Assembly (NCBI RefSeq): GCF_021172045.1
Contig: NZ_CP087164.1
Coordinates: 2,976,001 to 3,040,000 of the forward strand
Reading direction: 5' to 3'
DNA: 64,000 bases
Origin: Capillimicrobium parvum
Lineage (GTDB): Bacteria > Actinomycetota > Thermoleophilia > Solirubrobacterales > Solirubrobacteraceae
Shown here: positions 1 to 8,891 of the stretch, one piece after another
Layout: the number at the start of each line of letters is the position of its first letter
How positions within the stretch are numbered: position 1 is the stretch's first letter
Made by a program: the position numbers and the translations under genes
Notes under the pieces: generated by a model
Told to the model about the DNA's origin: nothing
Databases searched by the model: none
Seen by the model: only the letters and a program-made list of their open reading frames with translations

Positions 1-369
1 ATCCTCTTCGGCATCGGGGTCGGCATCGGCCTCGTGCTGATCATCGTCCCCGGCCTGATCCTGCTGACGTTCTGGTCGGTCGGCGCGCCGGCGATCGTGG
101 TGGAGCGCGCCGGGCCGATCGAGGCCTTCGGGCGCAGCTGGCGGCTGGTGCGCGGCGACGCCTGGTCGGTGTTCGGCGCGCTGCTCGTGATGCTGCTGTT
201 CATCATCGTGATCGGCGTCGTGCTCGCCGTCATCGCCACGCCGATCGGCAACGGGGCCATCGTCGTCGCGAACGTCATCTCGAACGTCATCACCGCGCCG
301 CTGTTCGCCATCGCGGTCAGCGTGATGTTCTTCGACCTCGGCGGCGGCCGGCCGGCCGGCCGGGCCTGA
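1..369 (+). CDS. Integral membrane protein, C-terminal part
   Basis: Only the last 122 residues are in the window; the frame is open from base 1. Three hydrophobic segments are visible at about residues 1-25, 60-82 and 92-112. The loop after the first (PAIVVERAGP, then EAFGRSWRLVRG) resembles the conserved loop of actinobacterial multi-helix membrane proteins related to the membrane domain of glycerophosphodiester phosphodiesterase. That family has no reliable activity assignment, so none is given here. The C-terminus is a short Gly/Arg/Pro-rich tail. Only 19 nt separate it from the next gene on the same strand, so co-transcription is possible. Confidence 0.7.
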   Translation: MLFGIGVGIGLVLIIVPGLILLTFWSVGAPAIVVERAGPIEAFGRSWRLVRGDAWSVFGALLVMLLFIIVIGVVLAVIATPIGNGAIVVANVISNVITAPLFAIAVSVMFFDLGGGRPAGRA

Positions 370-388
370 GCCCGGGCCCGGCCGATAG

Positions 389-1135
389 ATGGCCGGCGTG
401 GGACGCATGAGCCTGGCCCTCGCCGCGGCGGTCGCGGCCTGCGCCGTCCCGGCCGCCGCCTCCGGCGCCGTCCACCTCCGCGGCACGGCCTACGAGTTCA
501 ACAACACGGACGTGCGGCTGGCCGGCGCGACGATCCGCGTCGCGGAGAACCGAAGCGTCGTCGCGACGACGCGGCCGGACGGCACGTACGACCTGCGCGT
601 CCCGGGCCGCGGACGCGTGACGCCGTACATCGTCGCGGCCGGCTACCACACCATCTACCTGCAGACGTTCCGCATCCGGGGCCGCGACCTCGCGCGCGTG
701 AACTTCCAGACGCCGACCGACGCGGTGTACGGCGCGCTGGCGACCCTGCTGCAGGTGCCGCTGGACGCCGCCGGCGAGCCGCAGGAGTGCGCGATCGTGT
801 CGACCTTCAGCACGCGCCGGGTCCGCACGCTGAGCTTCGACGAGTTCACGGCCTTCGGCGCCCACGGCGTCGCCGGCGCCACGGCCTCGGCGACCCCCTC
901 CCTGCCCTCGCCCGTGTACTTCAACGACCAGGTCGTCCCCGACCCGGCGCAGCAGCGCTCCTCGATCGACGGCGGCGTCATCTGGACCCGCGTCCCCGCC
1001 GGGATCTACCGGATCCGCGCGAAGCATCCGACCCGGCGGTTCGCGAGCTTCGTCGCCACCTGCGAGCCCGGGCGCATCGTGAACGCCAACCCGCCCTGGG
1101 GCCTCCACGAGCTGAGGGCGAAGCGGCGCGGCTGA
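389..1135 (+). CDS. Secreted protein with carboxypeptidase-regulatory-like beta-sandwich
   Basis: A 248-residue protein with an N-terminal signal peptide (hydrophobic Ala-rich stretch at residues 8-27, probable cleavage near AAASGA). Residues about 28-100 look like a carboxypeptidase-regulatory or peptidase-associated beta-sandwich: an LRGTAYEF start, then TTRPDGTYDLRVPGRG, the 'variable-input, rendered as loop' pattern of that domain. The rest is not recognised. Two cysteines in the mature part could form a disulfide. An internal ATG at 410 is an alternative start that keeps the signal sequence. The stop overlaps the next gene's ATG by one base (TGATG). It is probably exported, with unknown ligand. 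Confidence 0.65.
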   Translation: MAGVGRMSLALAAAVAACAVPAAASGAVHLRGTAYEFNNTDVRLAGATIRVAENRSVVATTRPDGTYDLRVPGRGRVTPYIVAAGYHTIYLQTFRIRGRDLARVNFQTPTDAVYGALATLLQVPLDAAGEPQECAIVSTFSTRRVRTLSFDEFTAFGAHGVAGATASATPSLPSPVYFNDQVVPDPAQQRSSIDGGVIWTRVPAGIYRIRAKHPTRRFASFVATCEPGRIVNANPPWGLHELRAKRRG

Positions 1136-2073
1136 TGGCGCACGGCACGCACGACTTCGAGGACGACCCCCGCAACGAGCACATCCTGATCTCGGTCAAC
1201 GGCGAGCTCGTGCCCCGTGAGCGGGCGGTGGTCTCGGTGTTCGACTCGGGGTTCGTGCTCGGCGACGGCGTCTGGGAGGGCCTGCGGGTCCGCGGCGGGC
1301 ACCCCGCGTTCCTCGAGCGTCACCTCGACCGCCTGTTCGAGGGCGCGAAGGCGATCATGCTCGACGTCGGCCGCAGCCGCGCGGAGCTCGCCGCCGCCGT
1401 CTACGCCACCCTGCGCGCGAACGGCATGACCGACGGCGTGCACGTGCGCCTCATGGTCACCCGCGGCGTCAAGCGCACGCCGTACCAGGACCCGCGCGTG
1501 ACCGTCGGCCCCGCCACCGTCGTGATCATCGCCGAGCACAAGCAGCCGCTGCCCGCGACCGTCACGCACGGCATCACGCTCTTCACGACCCACGTGCGCC
1601 GGGCGACGCCCGACACGCTCGACCCCAAGCTCAACGCGCACAGCAAGCTCAACGACATCACCGCGTGCATCCAGGCCTACACGGCGGGGGCCGACGAGGC
1701 GCTGATGCTGGACCCGCACGGCTTCGTCGCGACGTGCAACAGCACCCACTTCTTCGTCGTGACCGGCACTGCCGAGGAACCCGAGGTCTGGACGTCGGAC
1801 GGGCGCTTCTGCCTGCCCGGCATCACCCGGTCCAACGTCCTGGCGCTCTGCCGCGACGGCGGCATCGCCCACCGCGAGACGACCTTCAGCCTCACCGACG
1901 TCTACAGCGCGCGGGAGGCGTTCGTCACCGGGACGTTCGCCGGCGTGGTCCCGGTGCGCAGCGTGGACGGCCGGACGATCGGCACCGGCGCGCGCGGTCC
2001 TGTGGTGGAGCGGCTGCAGACGATGTACGCGGAGCTGGTCGACGCGGACGTCGCGGGCCGGGCCGCGTCGTGA
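1135..2073 (+). CDS. Class IV aminotransferase (branched-chain/D-amino-acid type)
   Basis: A 312-residue fold-type IV PLP enzyme. The start is set by the TGATG overlap with the gene before. Visible features are the N-terminal strand ISVNGELVPRERAV, a candidate PLP lysine in HSKLND (about K171) and the cofactor-phosphate motif LPGITR (about 227-232). One key position is odd: the Glu that contacts the PLP ring nitrogen in this fold (TEG or AET motif) is Thr here (GFVATCNST, about T200). The reading frame overlaps by 4 nt (GTGA) a sulfotransferase-like gene, so the two are probably translated together. Substrate is unknown; the family includes BCATs, D-amino-acid aminotransferases and ADC lyases, and sequence alone does not decide. 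Confidence 0.85.
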   Translation: MAHGTHDFEDDPRNEHILISVNGELVPRERAVVSVFDSGFVLGDGVWEGLRVRGGHPAFLERHLDRLFEGAKAIMLDVGRSRAELAAAVYATLRANGMTDGVHVRLMVTRGVKRTPYQDPRVTVGPATVVIIAEHKQPLPATVTHGITLFTTHVRRATPDTLDPKLNAHSKLNDITACIQAYTAGADEALMLDPHGFVATCNSTHFFVVTGTAEEPEVWTSDGRFCLPGITRSNVLALCRDGGIAHRETTFSLTDVYSAREAFVTGTFAGVVPVRSVDGRTIGTGARGPVVERLQTMYAELVDADVAGRAAS

Positions 2074-2825
2074 CGGATGCCGAGGCGCGCGTCACGCCGG
2101 TCACGCGGGTGGCGATGTGGTCCGGGCCGCGCAACATCTCGACGGCGATGATGCGCAGCTTCGAGAACCGCCCGGACACCGTCGTCGTCGACGAACCGCT
2201 CTACGCCGCCTACCTCGCGCGCACCGGGATCGACCACCCGGCCCGCGAGGAGGTCGTCGCGTCGCAGCCGACCGACCTCGCCGAGGCCATCGCGGCCCTG
2301 AGCGCCCCGCTGCCCGGCGCCGTCCGCGTCCACTACGCCAAGCACATGACCCACCACGTCTCCGACGACATGGACCTCGGCTGGACGCTGGCCTTCCGCA
2401 ACGTCATGCTCATCCGCGACCCGGCGGAGGTCGTCGCGTCCTACGTCCGCGCGCGGGAGACCTGCGAGCCCGAGGACATCGGCCTGCCCCAGCAGGAGTG
2501 GCTGGTCCGCCTCTGGGACGAGCACGGCGTGCCCCCGCCCGTCATCGATGCCGGCGAGTTCCTGCGCGCACCCGAGGCGCACCTGCGGTGGCTGTGCGAC
2601 TGGCTCGAGATCCCGTTCACCGACCGCATGCTCTCCTGGCCCGCCGGTCCGCGCGAGAGCGACGGCGTGTGGGCGCCGCACTGGTATGCGGCGGTGTGGG
2701 CGTCGACCGGCTTCGAGCTGTGGCGGCCGCGCGCAATCGAGCTCTCGGACCACGACGCCGCCGTCGCCGACGCCTGCCGGCCGGCGTACGAGATGCTGCG
2801 CGCGCGGCGGGTCCGGATCCAGTAG
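2070..2825 (+). CDS. Sulfotransferase-like P-loop protein, partner of the aminotransferase
   Basis: A 251-residue protein read from GTG at 2070, which overlaps the upstream stop by 4 nt; ATG at 2115 is an alternative but would cut just before the nucleotide-binding motif. The PAPS-binding-like loop WSGPRNISTAMMRSFENR sits at about residues 17-34 and a second conserved block LIRDPAEVVASYVRARE near 110-126, both as in the sulfotransferase superfamily. The C-terminal half is rich in Trp and Pro. It is paired with an aminotransferase, and as I recall the two domains are fused in the plant branched-chain-aminotransferase-like proteins; that suggests one functional unit. Whether it transfers sulfate is not shown. 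Confidence 0.8.
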   Translation: MTDAEARVTPVTRVAMWSGPRNISTAMMRSFENRPDTVVVDEPLYAAYLARTGIDHPAREEVVASQPTDLAEAIAALSAPLPGAVRVHYAKHMTHHVSDDMDLGWTLAFRNVMLIRDPAEVVASYVRARETCEPEDIGLPQQEWLVRLWDEHGVPPPVIDAGEFLRAPEAHLRWLCDWLEIPFTDRMLSWPAGPRESDGVWAPHWYAAVWASTGFELWRPRAIELSDHDAAVADACRPAYEMLRARRVRIQ

Positions 2826-2869
2826 TGGACCGATCAGCGCATCCGTCCTTGTCGGTACAGTCCCGCGCC

Positions 2870-4489
2870 GTGTCGTGGACGACCGCCGCCCGCCGCGCCC
2901 TCGGCGGACTCCTTTGCGCTCTCGCCGCGGTCGCGGTCGGGGTCGCGCCGGCACACGCCGCCGCCGGCTCGCCCTGGACCCCGATCGCCGGGATGGCGCT
3001 CACCGAGCCGCAGCAGGTCCACGCGGAGAACGGCGTCCTGCGCGTGACGCTCGACGCGCGGCTCGACACGATCACGGTCTCGGGCTCACCGATCCTCGCC
3101 CAGCCGTTCAATGGTCGGCTCGTCGGCCCCACGCTGCACGTCCGCCCCGGCGACACGATCGACGTCACGTTCGTCAACGCCACCCCGCAGGACACGAACA
3201 TCCACTTCCACGGGATGCACGTCTCGCCGCGCCGGGACGCGGACAACGTCTTTCGCAGCTTCGCTCCCGGGACGACGCATCACACGATCGTCAAGGTGCC
3301 GAAGGGGCACTCACCGGGCACGTACTGGTACCACGCGCACCTGCACGCCATCACCGAGCCGCAGCTCATGGGCGGCCTCAGCGGGCTGGTCGTCGTCGAG
3401 GGCCTCGAGCGGCTGCTGCCCAGGCGCCTGCGCGGCATCGCTCAGCGCCAGATCGCCATCCGCGACCTGCAGACGTCCCCGGACGATCCGGGCCGCGCCG
3501 CGCTCAGCACCGCGGAGATCGACACCACCGCGCCGACGACGCGGCTGGTCAACGGGCTGCTCAGGCCGCGCGCCACGATGCGCGCCGGCCGGACGCAGCT
3601 CTGGCGCCTGGCCAACATCGGCTCCGACCTCTTCTACCAGGTGCAGCTCGAGGGCCACCGCTTCCGCGTGATCGCCGAGGACGGCTCGCCGGTCTGGCGC
3701 GTGCGCAGCGCCCGCACGCTGGTGATGGCGCCCGGCAAGCGCTTCGACGTGCTCGTCGAGGCGGGCGAGCCCGGCACGTACCGGTTGCGCACGCTGGCCT
3801 ATCCCGAGGAGGGCTTCCAGCTGCTGCCGGAGGCCGACCTGATGAGCGTCCGCGTGCTTCGCGGCCGCGCGCGCAGGCCGCCACGCGTTCCGCGCCGGCT
3901 CGACACCCCCGCGGGCCCGATCACCGGGTTGCCCGTCGCCCGCAAGCGCACCTTCACGTTCAGCTTCGGCACGGGCGCCACGTTCACGGCGCTCATCAAC
4001 GGCCGGCAGTTCGACCCGGGGAAGACGAACGTCGCCCCGATCGTCGGGACGGTGGAGGAGTGGACGCTGCGCAACCGTGCGCCCGAGGAGCACCCCTTCC
4101 ACATCCACATCAACGCGTTCCAGGTGATGAGCGTCAACGGCAAGCCGTATCCACACGGCCTGCAGGACGTCGTGACGATCCCCCGGATGCGCAACGGCCG
4201 GCCCGGCGAGGTCGTGATCCGGATCCCGTTCCGGCACTTCACCGGCCACTTCGTCTTCCACTGCCACATCCTCGGCCACGAGGATGCGGGGATGATGATG
4301 ACCGTGCAGGTACGTCGCAGGGGCGAGCCGGTGACGCCGCCGCCGACGGGGCTCATGGTCCAGCACGCGCTGCACGCGCGGCCGGCGGCCACGGCGCTGG
4401 AGGCCGGCGACGCGTCGCCGGCCGGCGGGGTCGGGGACCCCCCGGCGACCGCCTGGCTGTGCCGGCTGCGCGACCGGTCCGCCGCCTGA
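2870..4489 (+). CDS. Secreted multicopper oxidase (laccase-like)
   Basis: A 539-residue protein from GTG at 2870. A hydrophobic signal sequence ends near APAHAAAG (residue about 33). All four copper-ligand blocks of multicopper oxidases are present in order: HFHGMH, WYHAHLH, then near the C-terminus HPFHIHINAF and HCHILGHEDAGMM, the last carrying the type 1 Cys and an axial-type Met. The enzyme should oxidise phenols, metals or similar reductants and reduce O2 to water outside the membrane. Three cupredoxin-like domains are consistent with length and motif spacing. It is followed by korA after 76 nt. The C-terminal 60 residues after the last motif are Pro/Ala-rich and unrelated to the family. 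Confidence 0.92.
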   Translation: MSWTTAARRALGGLLCALAAVAVGVAPAHAAAGSPWTPIAGMALTEPQQVHAENGVLRVTLDARLDTITVSGSPILAQPFNGRLVGPTLHVRPGDTIDVTFVNATPQDTNIHFHGMHVSPRRDADNVFRSFAPGTTHHTIVKVPKGHSPGTYWYHAHLHAITEPQLMGGLSGLVVVEGLERLLPRRLRGIAQRQIAIRDLQTSPDDPGRAALSTAEIDTTAPTTRLVNGLLRPRATMRAGRTQLWRLANIGSDLFYQVQLEGHRFRVIAEDGSPVWRVRSARTLVMAPGKRFDVLVEAGEPGTYRLRTLAYPEEGFQLLPEADLMSVRVLRGRARRPPRVPRRLDTPAGPITGLPVARKRTFTFSFGTGATFTALINGRQFDPGKTNVAPIVGTVEEWTLRNRAPEEHPFHIHINAFQVMSVNGKPYPHGLQDVVTIPRMRNGRPGEVVIRIPFRHFTGHFVFHCHILGHEDAGMMMTVQVRRRGEPVTPPPTGLMVQHALHARPAATALEAGDASPAGGVGDPPATAWLCRLRDRSAA

Positions 4490-4565
4490 CGATCACTGGA
4501 GAAATCCCTACATCTGTCGGTCTTTGCTGGCGTAACAGCCGACCGTCGGGGTAGCGTCACAGGTT

Positions 4566-6413
4566 GTGGGTGTCACCCGGAGAAGAAAGGAATCGCGGGA
4601 ACGGGTCATCGTCCGGTTCGCGGGCGACTCGGGCGACGGGATGCAGCTCGCCGGGGGCCAGTTCACCTCCGCGACGGCGACGGTCGGAAACGATCTCGTC
4701 ACGCTGCCGAGCTTCCCTGCTGAGATCAGGGCGCCGCAGGGGACGTTGGCCGGCGTCTCGAGCTTTCAGATCCACTTCGCCAGTCGGGACATCGCGACGC
4801 CGGGCGACACGCCGAACCTGCTGGTGGCGATGAACCCGGCCGCGCTGCAGGCCAATGTCGGCGGGCTGGAGCCGGGGACGGCGATCATCGTCAACGAGGA
4901 CGCGTTCTCCAAGCGCAACCTCATGAAGGCGGGCTATGAGGACAACCCGCTCGACGACGACTCGCTCGAGGCGTTCCAGGTCACGCGGGTGCCGATGACC
5001 ACGTTGTGCCAGCGCGCGGCCGAGGCGGTGGACGGGGCGAGCAGCCGCGACGCGCAGAAGGCGCGCAACCTGTTCGCGCTCGGTCTCGTGTGCTGGATGT
5101 ACGACCGGCCGACCGACGGGACGGAGACGTGGATCGCGCAGAAGTTCGGTGGCCAGCCGCTGGTGCGCGACGTGAACCTCGCGGCGTTGCGGGCCGGCTA
5201 CACGTTCGGCGAGGCGACCGAGCTGATCGGCGCGCGCATCGAGGTGGCGCCGGCCACCGACATCCCGCCGGGGACGTACCGCAACGTCAACGGGACGCAG
5301 ACCACGTCGATGGGCCTGGTGGCGGCGTCGGTCAAGGCGGGGCTGCCCCTGACGCTGGCCGCGTACCCGATCACGCCGGCGTCGGAGCTACTGCACACGC
5401 TGGCGCGGCGCAGGGACTTCGGCGTGCGCACGGTGCAGGCCGAGGACGAGATCGCTGCGGCGGGGATCGCGCTCGGGGCGTCGTTCGGCGGCGGGCTGGG
5501 CGTGACGGCGACGTCGGGGCCGGGCATGGACCTCAAGGCCGAGACGATCGGGCTGGCCGCGATGCTCGAGCTGCCGCTGGTGATCGTCGACGTGCAGCGA
5601 GCGGGGCCGTCGACCGGCATGCCGACCAAGACGGAGCAGTCCGATCTGCTCTTGGCCTTGTATGGCCGCCACGGCGAGTCGCCGGTGCCGGTCGTCGCGG
5701 CCTCCACGCCGGGCAACTGCTTCGACGCGGCATTCGAGGCGGTGCGGATCGCGCTGCGCTACCGCACGCCGGTGATCCTGCTGACCGACCTGTTCCTGGC
5801 GAACTCGTCGGAGCCGTGGCGGATCCCGTCGGCGGCCGACCTGCCGCGCATCGACCCCGCCTTCGCGCGCCACGACGACCCGGACGCGCCGTTCCTGCCC
5901 TATGCGCGCGACGAGGTCGGCGCGCGGGCGTGGGCGATCCCGGGCACGCCGGGCGCTCAGCACGTCATCGGCGGTCTGGAGAAGGCCGACCGGACCGGGA
6001 CGATCAGCTACGACGGCGTCAACCACGCGCGCATGACCGAGCTGCGGGCGGCGAAGGTCGCCGGGATCGAGGTCCCGGACGTGGTGGTCGACGCCGACGA
6101 GGGCGCGCGCGTGCTGGTGCTCGGATGGGGCTCGACCGCGGGCGCCACGCGCGCCGGGGTGCGCCGGGTCCGCGACCGGGGGCTGCCGGTCGCCCGCGCG
6201 CACCTGCACCACCTCAATCCGTTCCCCGCGAACCTCGCGGACGTCCTGCGCCGCTACGAGCGGGTGCTGGTGCCCGAGATCAACTCCGGCCAGCTCGCGC
6301 AGCTGCTGCGCGCGCGCTATCTGGTCGATGTCATCAGCCACACGCGGATGGAGGGCCAGCCGCTGCTGGCCGGAGCGATGGAGCAGGCGATCCTGGAGGC
6401 CATGCCCGCATGA
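4566..6413 (+). CDS. korA: 2-oxoacid:ferredoxin oxidoreductase, alpha subunit with fused gamma domain
   Basis: A 615-residue subunit (GTG start) of the ferredoxin-dependent 2-oxoglutarate synthase family, which makes acyl-CoA, CO2 and reduced ferredoxin from a 2-oxoacid and CoA. Residues about 14-190 form the gamma domain (VRFAGDSGDGMQLAGG), then the pyrimidine-binding alpha domain starts near AAYPITPASELLH (about 265) and contains EDEIAAAGIALGAS and TATSGPGMDLKAE. This gamma-alpha fusion is the usual actinobacterial KorA form. The stop overlaps korB by 4 nt. It is an oxygen-tolerant alternative to the 2-oxoglutarate dehydrogenase complex in many actinobacteria; the substrate could also be pyruvate or a branched 2-oxoacid. 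Confidence 0.93.
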   Translation: MGVTRRRKESRERVIVRFAGDSGDGMQLAGGQFTSATATVGNDLVTLPSFPAEIRAPQGTLAGVSSFQIHFASRDIATPGDTPNLLVAMNPAALQANVGGLEPGTAIIVNEDAFSKRNLMKAGYEDNPLDDDSLEAFQVTRVPMTTLCQRAAEAVDGASSRDAQKARNLFALGLVCWMYDRPTDGTETWIAQKFGGQPLVRDVNLAALRAGYTFGEATELIGARIEVAPATDIPPGTYRNVNGTQTTSMGLVAASVKAGLPLTLAAYPITPASELLHTLARRRDFGVRTVQAEDEIAAAGIALGASFGGGLGVTATSGPGMDLKAETIGLAAMLELPLVIVDVQRAGPSTGMPTKTEQSDLLLALYGRHGESPVPVVAASTPGNCFDAAFEAVRIALRYRTPVILLTDLFLANSSEPWRIPSAADLPRIDPAFARHDDPDAPFLPYARDEVGARAWAIPGTPGAQHVIGGLEKADRTGTISYDGVNHARMTELRAAKVAGIEVPDVVVDADEGARVLVLGWGSTAGATRAGVRRVRDRGLPVARAHLHHLNPFPANLADVLRRYERVLVPEINSGQLAQLLRARYLVDVISHTRMEGQPLLAGAMEQAILEAMPA

Positions 6414-7426
6414 CCACGACCGCAGGGCTGACCAAGGCGGACTTCCAGTCCACGCAGGAGACGCGGTGGTGCCCGGGCTGCGGCGACTACTCGATCCTCG
6501 CCGCCGTCCAGGGGTTCATGCCCGAGCTCGGCATCCCGCCCGAGCGGGTCGTCTTCGTCACCGGGATCGGGTGCGCCGGGCGCTTCTCGTACTACATGAA
6601 CACGTACGGGATGCACGCGATCCACGGCCGCGCGCCCGCGGTCGCGACCGGGCTGGCGGCCGCCCGCGACGACCTGTCGATCTGGATCGTCAGCGGCGAC
6701 GGCGACGCGCTGTCGATCGGCGGCAACCACCTGATCCACGCGCTGCGGCGCAACGTGCCGATCAAGATCCTGCTGTTCAACAACCGCATCTACGGGCTCA
6801 CGAAGGGCCAGGCCTCCCCCACCTCGGAGCTCGGCAAGGTGACGAAGTCCACGCCGGCCGGCAGCATCGAGGCGCCCGTCGACGCGCTCTCGCTCGCGCT
6901 CGGTGCCGGCGCGACGTTCGTCGCGCGCAGCATCGACCGTGACAAGCAGCACCTGCCCGACGTGCTGCGCGCCGCCGCCGAGCACCCCGGCGCCGCGTTC
7001 GTCGAGATCCTGCAGAACTGCCCTGTCTTCAACGACGGCGCCTTCGACCACGTCGCCGACAAGCAGCAGGCCGCCGAGCACCGCATCCCGCTCGTGCACG
7101 GGCGCCCGATCATCTTCGGGACCGAGCAGGAGCAGTGCGTCGTCAGGGCCGGCGACGGGTCGCTGCGGATCGCCGCGGCCGCCGACGTCGGCCGCGAGGC
7201 GATCGTCGTCCACGACGCCCACCGCCACGACCCCAGCCTCGCCTTCGCGCTCAGCCGCCTCGGCGACCTCTCCCGCGGGCCCGTCCCGATCGGCGTGCTG
7301 CGCTCCGTCCCCACCCCCGCGTGGGGCGAGGGCCTCGTCGCCGAGAACCGCCGCGCCCACGCGGCCGCCGGCGACGCCGAGCTCGACGCGCTGCTCAGCG
7401 CCGGCGACACCTGGTCGGTCGCGTAG
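6410..7426 (+). CDS. korB: 2-oxoacid:ferredoxin oxidoreductase, beta subunit
   Basis: A 338-residue partner of KorA, translated from an ATG overlapping the korA stop. It binds TPP and one 4Fe-4S cluster: cysteines at WCPGCGDYS (about residues 22-25), GIGCAGRFS and QNCPVFNDGAF are the expected cluster ligands, and GDGDALSIGGNH (about 105-116) is the TPP/Mg motif. KorA carries the gamma-alpha part, so the two genes make a complete alpha2-beta2-type enzyme. Ferredoxin is not encoded nearby. The next gene is convergent, so transcription of the pair should end in the short gap at 7427-7453. Confidence 0.94.
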   Translation: MTTTAGLTKADFQSTQETRWCPGCGDYSILAAVQGFMPELGIPPERVVFVTGIGCAGRFSYYMNTYGMHAIHGRAPAVATGLAAARDDLSIWIVSGDGDALSIGGNHLIHALRRNVPIKILLFNNRIYGLTKGQASPTSELGKVTKSTPAGSIEAPVDALSLALGAGATFVARSIDRDKQHLPDVLRAAAEHPGAAFVEILQNCPVFNDGAFDHVADKQQAAEHRIPLVHGRPIIFGTEQEQCVVRAGDGSLRIAAAADVGREAIVVHDAHRHDPSLAFALSRLGDLSRGPVPIGVLRSVPTPAWGEGLVAENRRAHAAAGDAELDALLSAGDTWSVA

Positions 7427-7453
7427 GCCGGGCCGGGCGACCGGGCGCTGCGG

Positions 7454-8419
7454 TCAGCGCACGCGGTACCCCCGCGCCGAGTCCCAGTGCAGCGGCGCCG
7501 AGCTGCGCGGCAGCGGCGCGTCGCGCGCCGACACGCGCGCCCCGTGCGGGCTGCCTGGCGGGCAGATGGCGATGTAGCGCGCATAGCCGCCGAGCCCGCC
7601 GCGGAGCTCCGGGTAGCCGATCGACACCAGGCAGCCGGTCTGCGGCACCTGGTCGAGGTTCGCCACGCCCTCCGCCTGCGCGTAGCCGTGGTGCATGAGC
7701 CACGCCTCACCCTCGAGCGTCGGCGTCGTGTCGGTGTCCAGCGGCTCATGGCCGTGGAACAGGATGTGACGGCGCAGCTGCAGGAACTTCAACGCGTCCA
7801 GCGACACGCCCGGGAACACGGGGTCCGCCGCCAGCGCCTTGGCCTTGACCGGGTCGTCCGTCCAGCGCTTGGACCAGTCGGAGCGGACCATGACGACCGA
7901 CCCGGCCGGCACGCGCCCGTGGGCGCGCTCCCACGCGCGGACGTCGGAGACCTGCAGCGCGTACGCCGGGTCCCTGCGCACCTGGTCGACGATGGAGATC
8001 ACGACGAGCGGGCGCACCGCGTACGTCGCCGGCAGCTCGTCGATGCTCGGGTACTCGGGAGCCCAGTGCGCGGGCGGGTCGAGCTGGGTGCCGAACTGGT
8101 CGGTCGACAGGTCGTAGTGCGTCGCCTCGAAGCCGTCGCGCGCGTACGCGTACGGCTGCCCCGTCTCCGGGTTCACCGACGGGCCGAACGCCGACGGGCC
8201 GAAGCCCTTCCACACCGGCATGCTTGGCGTGATCTTGTGCGTCAAGTCGACGTAGCGCGCGTGACGCAGCACGGTCTGGTACGTCGACCACAGGCTCGCG
8301 GCGCCGTGCTTGGGGGCCGCGGCCGCGACGTCGTCGTGCCCGCGGCTGGTCCCCGCCACGTAGCCGGCCGCGACGAGCGCGGCGACGACCAGACCTGCGG
8401 CGATGCTGCGTACGCGCAC
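7454..8419 (-). CDS. Secreted cyclase-family protein with altered metal motif
   Basis: A 321-residue protein of the cyclase/kynurenine-formamidase-like family. The GTG start at 8419 is preceded by a good GGAGG and gives a hydrophobic signal or anchor at residues 4-22. The family's metal-binding motif is HxGTHxDxPxH; here the block at about residues 106-117 reads QFGTQLDPPAHW, so the first two histidines are glutamines while Asp and the last His remain. Later conserved pieces (VVMVRSDWSKRW, FHGHEPLDTD) are intact. It may be a subgroup with different metal use or no hydrolase activity. It ends 27 nt from the convergent korB. Confidence 0.8.
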   Translation of the reverse strand: MRVRSIAAGLVVAALVAAGYVAGTSRGHDDVAAAAPKHGAASLWSTYQTVLRHARYVDLTHKITPSMPVWKGFGPSAFGPSVNPETGQPYAYARDGFEATHYDLSTDQFGTQLDPPAHWAPEYPSIDELPATYAVRPLVVISIVDQVRRDPAYALQVSDVRAWERAHGRVPAGSVVMVRSDWSKRWTDDPVKAKALAADPVFPGVSLDALKFLQLRRHILFHGHEPLDTDTTPTLEGEAWLMHHGYAQAEGVANLDQVPQTGCLVSIGYPELRGGLGGYARYIAICPPGSPHGARVSARDAPLPRSSAPLHWDSARGYRVR

Positions 8420-8477
8420 TGCTCCCACCTCCCGTTCGGTTCGACTGAGGCGGGAGGCTAGACCGCCGCGCCGCGCG

Positions 8478-8843
8478 CTACGAGGCCGGCTTGTAGCGGT
8501 GGTGCAGCATGAGGTCGTTGCCGTCCGGGTCGGTGAACAGCGCCATGTGGCAGACGCCCGTGTCGAACGTGTCGCCGGCGAACTGGACGCCCTTGGCCTC
8601 GAGGTCGGCCCGGGCCGCCGCCACGTCCTCGACGTGCAGCGCCAGATGGGCGTTCTTCTGCGGCGCGAACGGCCTGCCCTGCTTCTCGGGCTCCCAGATG
8701 CCCAGGCACGTCTCGCCCACCCAGAACTCGTACTCGCCGTTCGGGTCGGGCTGCAGGCCGAGGGTCTCGCCGTAGAACCGGCGCGCGCGGTCGGCGTCCT
8801 GGGACGGGATGCCGACGAAGTCGAGCTTGGTGATGAGGGACAT
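8478..8843 (-). CDS. VOC (glyoxalase/bleomycin-resistance fold) protein
   Basis: A 121-residue single-domain vicinal-oxygen-chelate protein with two beta-alpha-beta-beta-beta halves: KLDFVGIPSQDADRARRFYG opens the first and HLALHVEDVAAARADLEAKG the second. An AGGAGG lies 7 nt before the ATG. Possible metal ligands are His in AHLALHVED and the C-terminal Glu/His region (CHMALFTDPDGND). Members range from glyoxalases and dioxygenases to antibiotic-binding proteins; nothing here fixes the substrate. Upstream, an inverted repeat at 8892-8922 may control it. Confidence 0.85.
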   Translation of the reverse strand: MSLITKLDFVGIPSQDADRARRFYGETLGLQPDPNGEYEFWVGETCLGIWEPEKQGRPFAPQKNAHLALHVEDVAAARADLEAKGVQFAGDTFDTGVCHMALFTDPDGNDLMLHHRYKPAS

Positions 8844-8891
8844 GGTCTGGCCTCCTGCGTGGGGGGATGGTTCGAGATGACCATGCTCCCA

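Noticed and set aside
7427-7460. GACCG/CGGTC hairpin after korB as terminator
   Set aside because: The stem is 5 bp only and no T-run follows; too weak to call.
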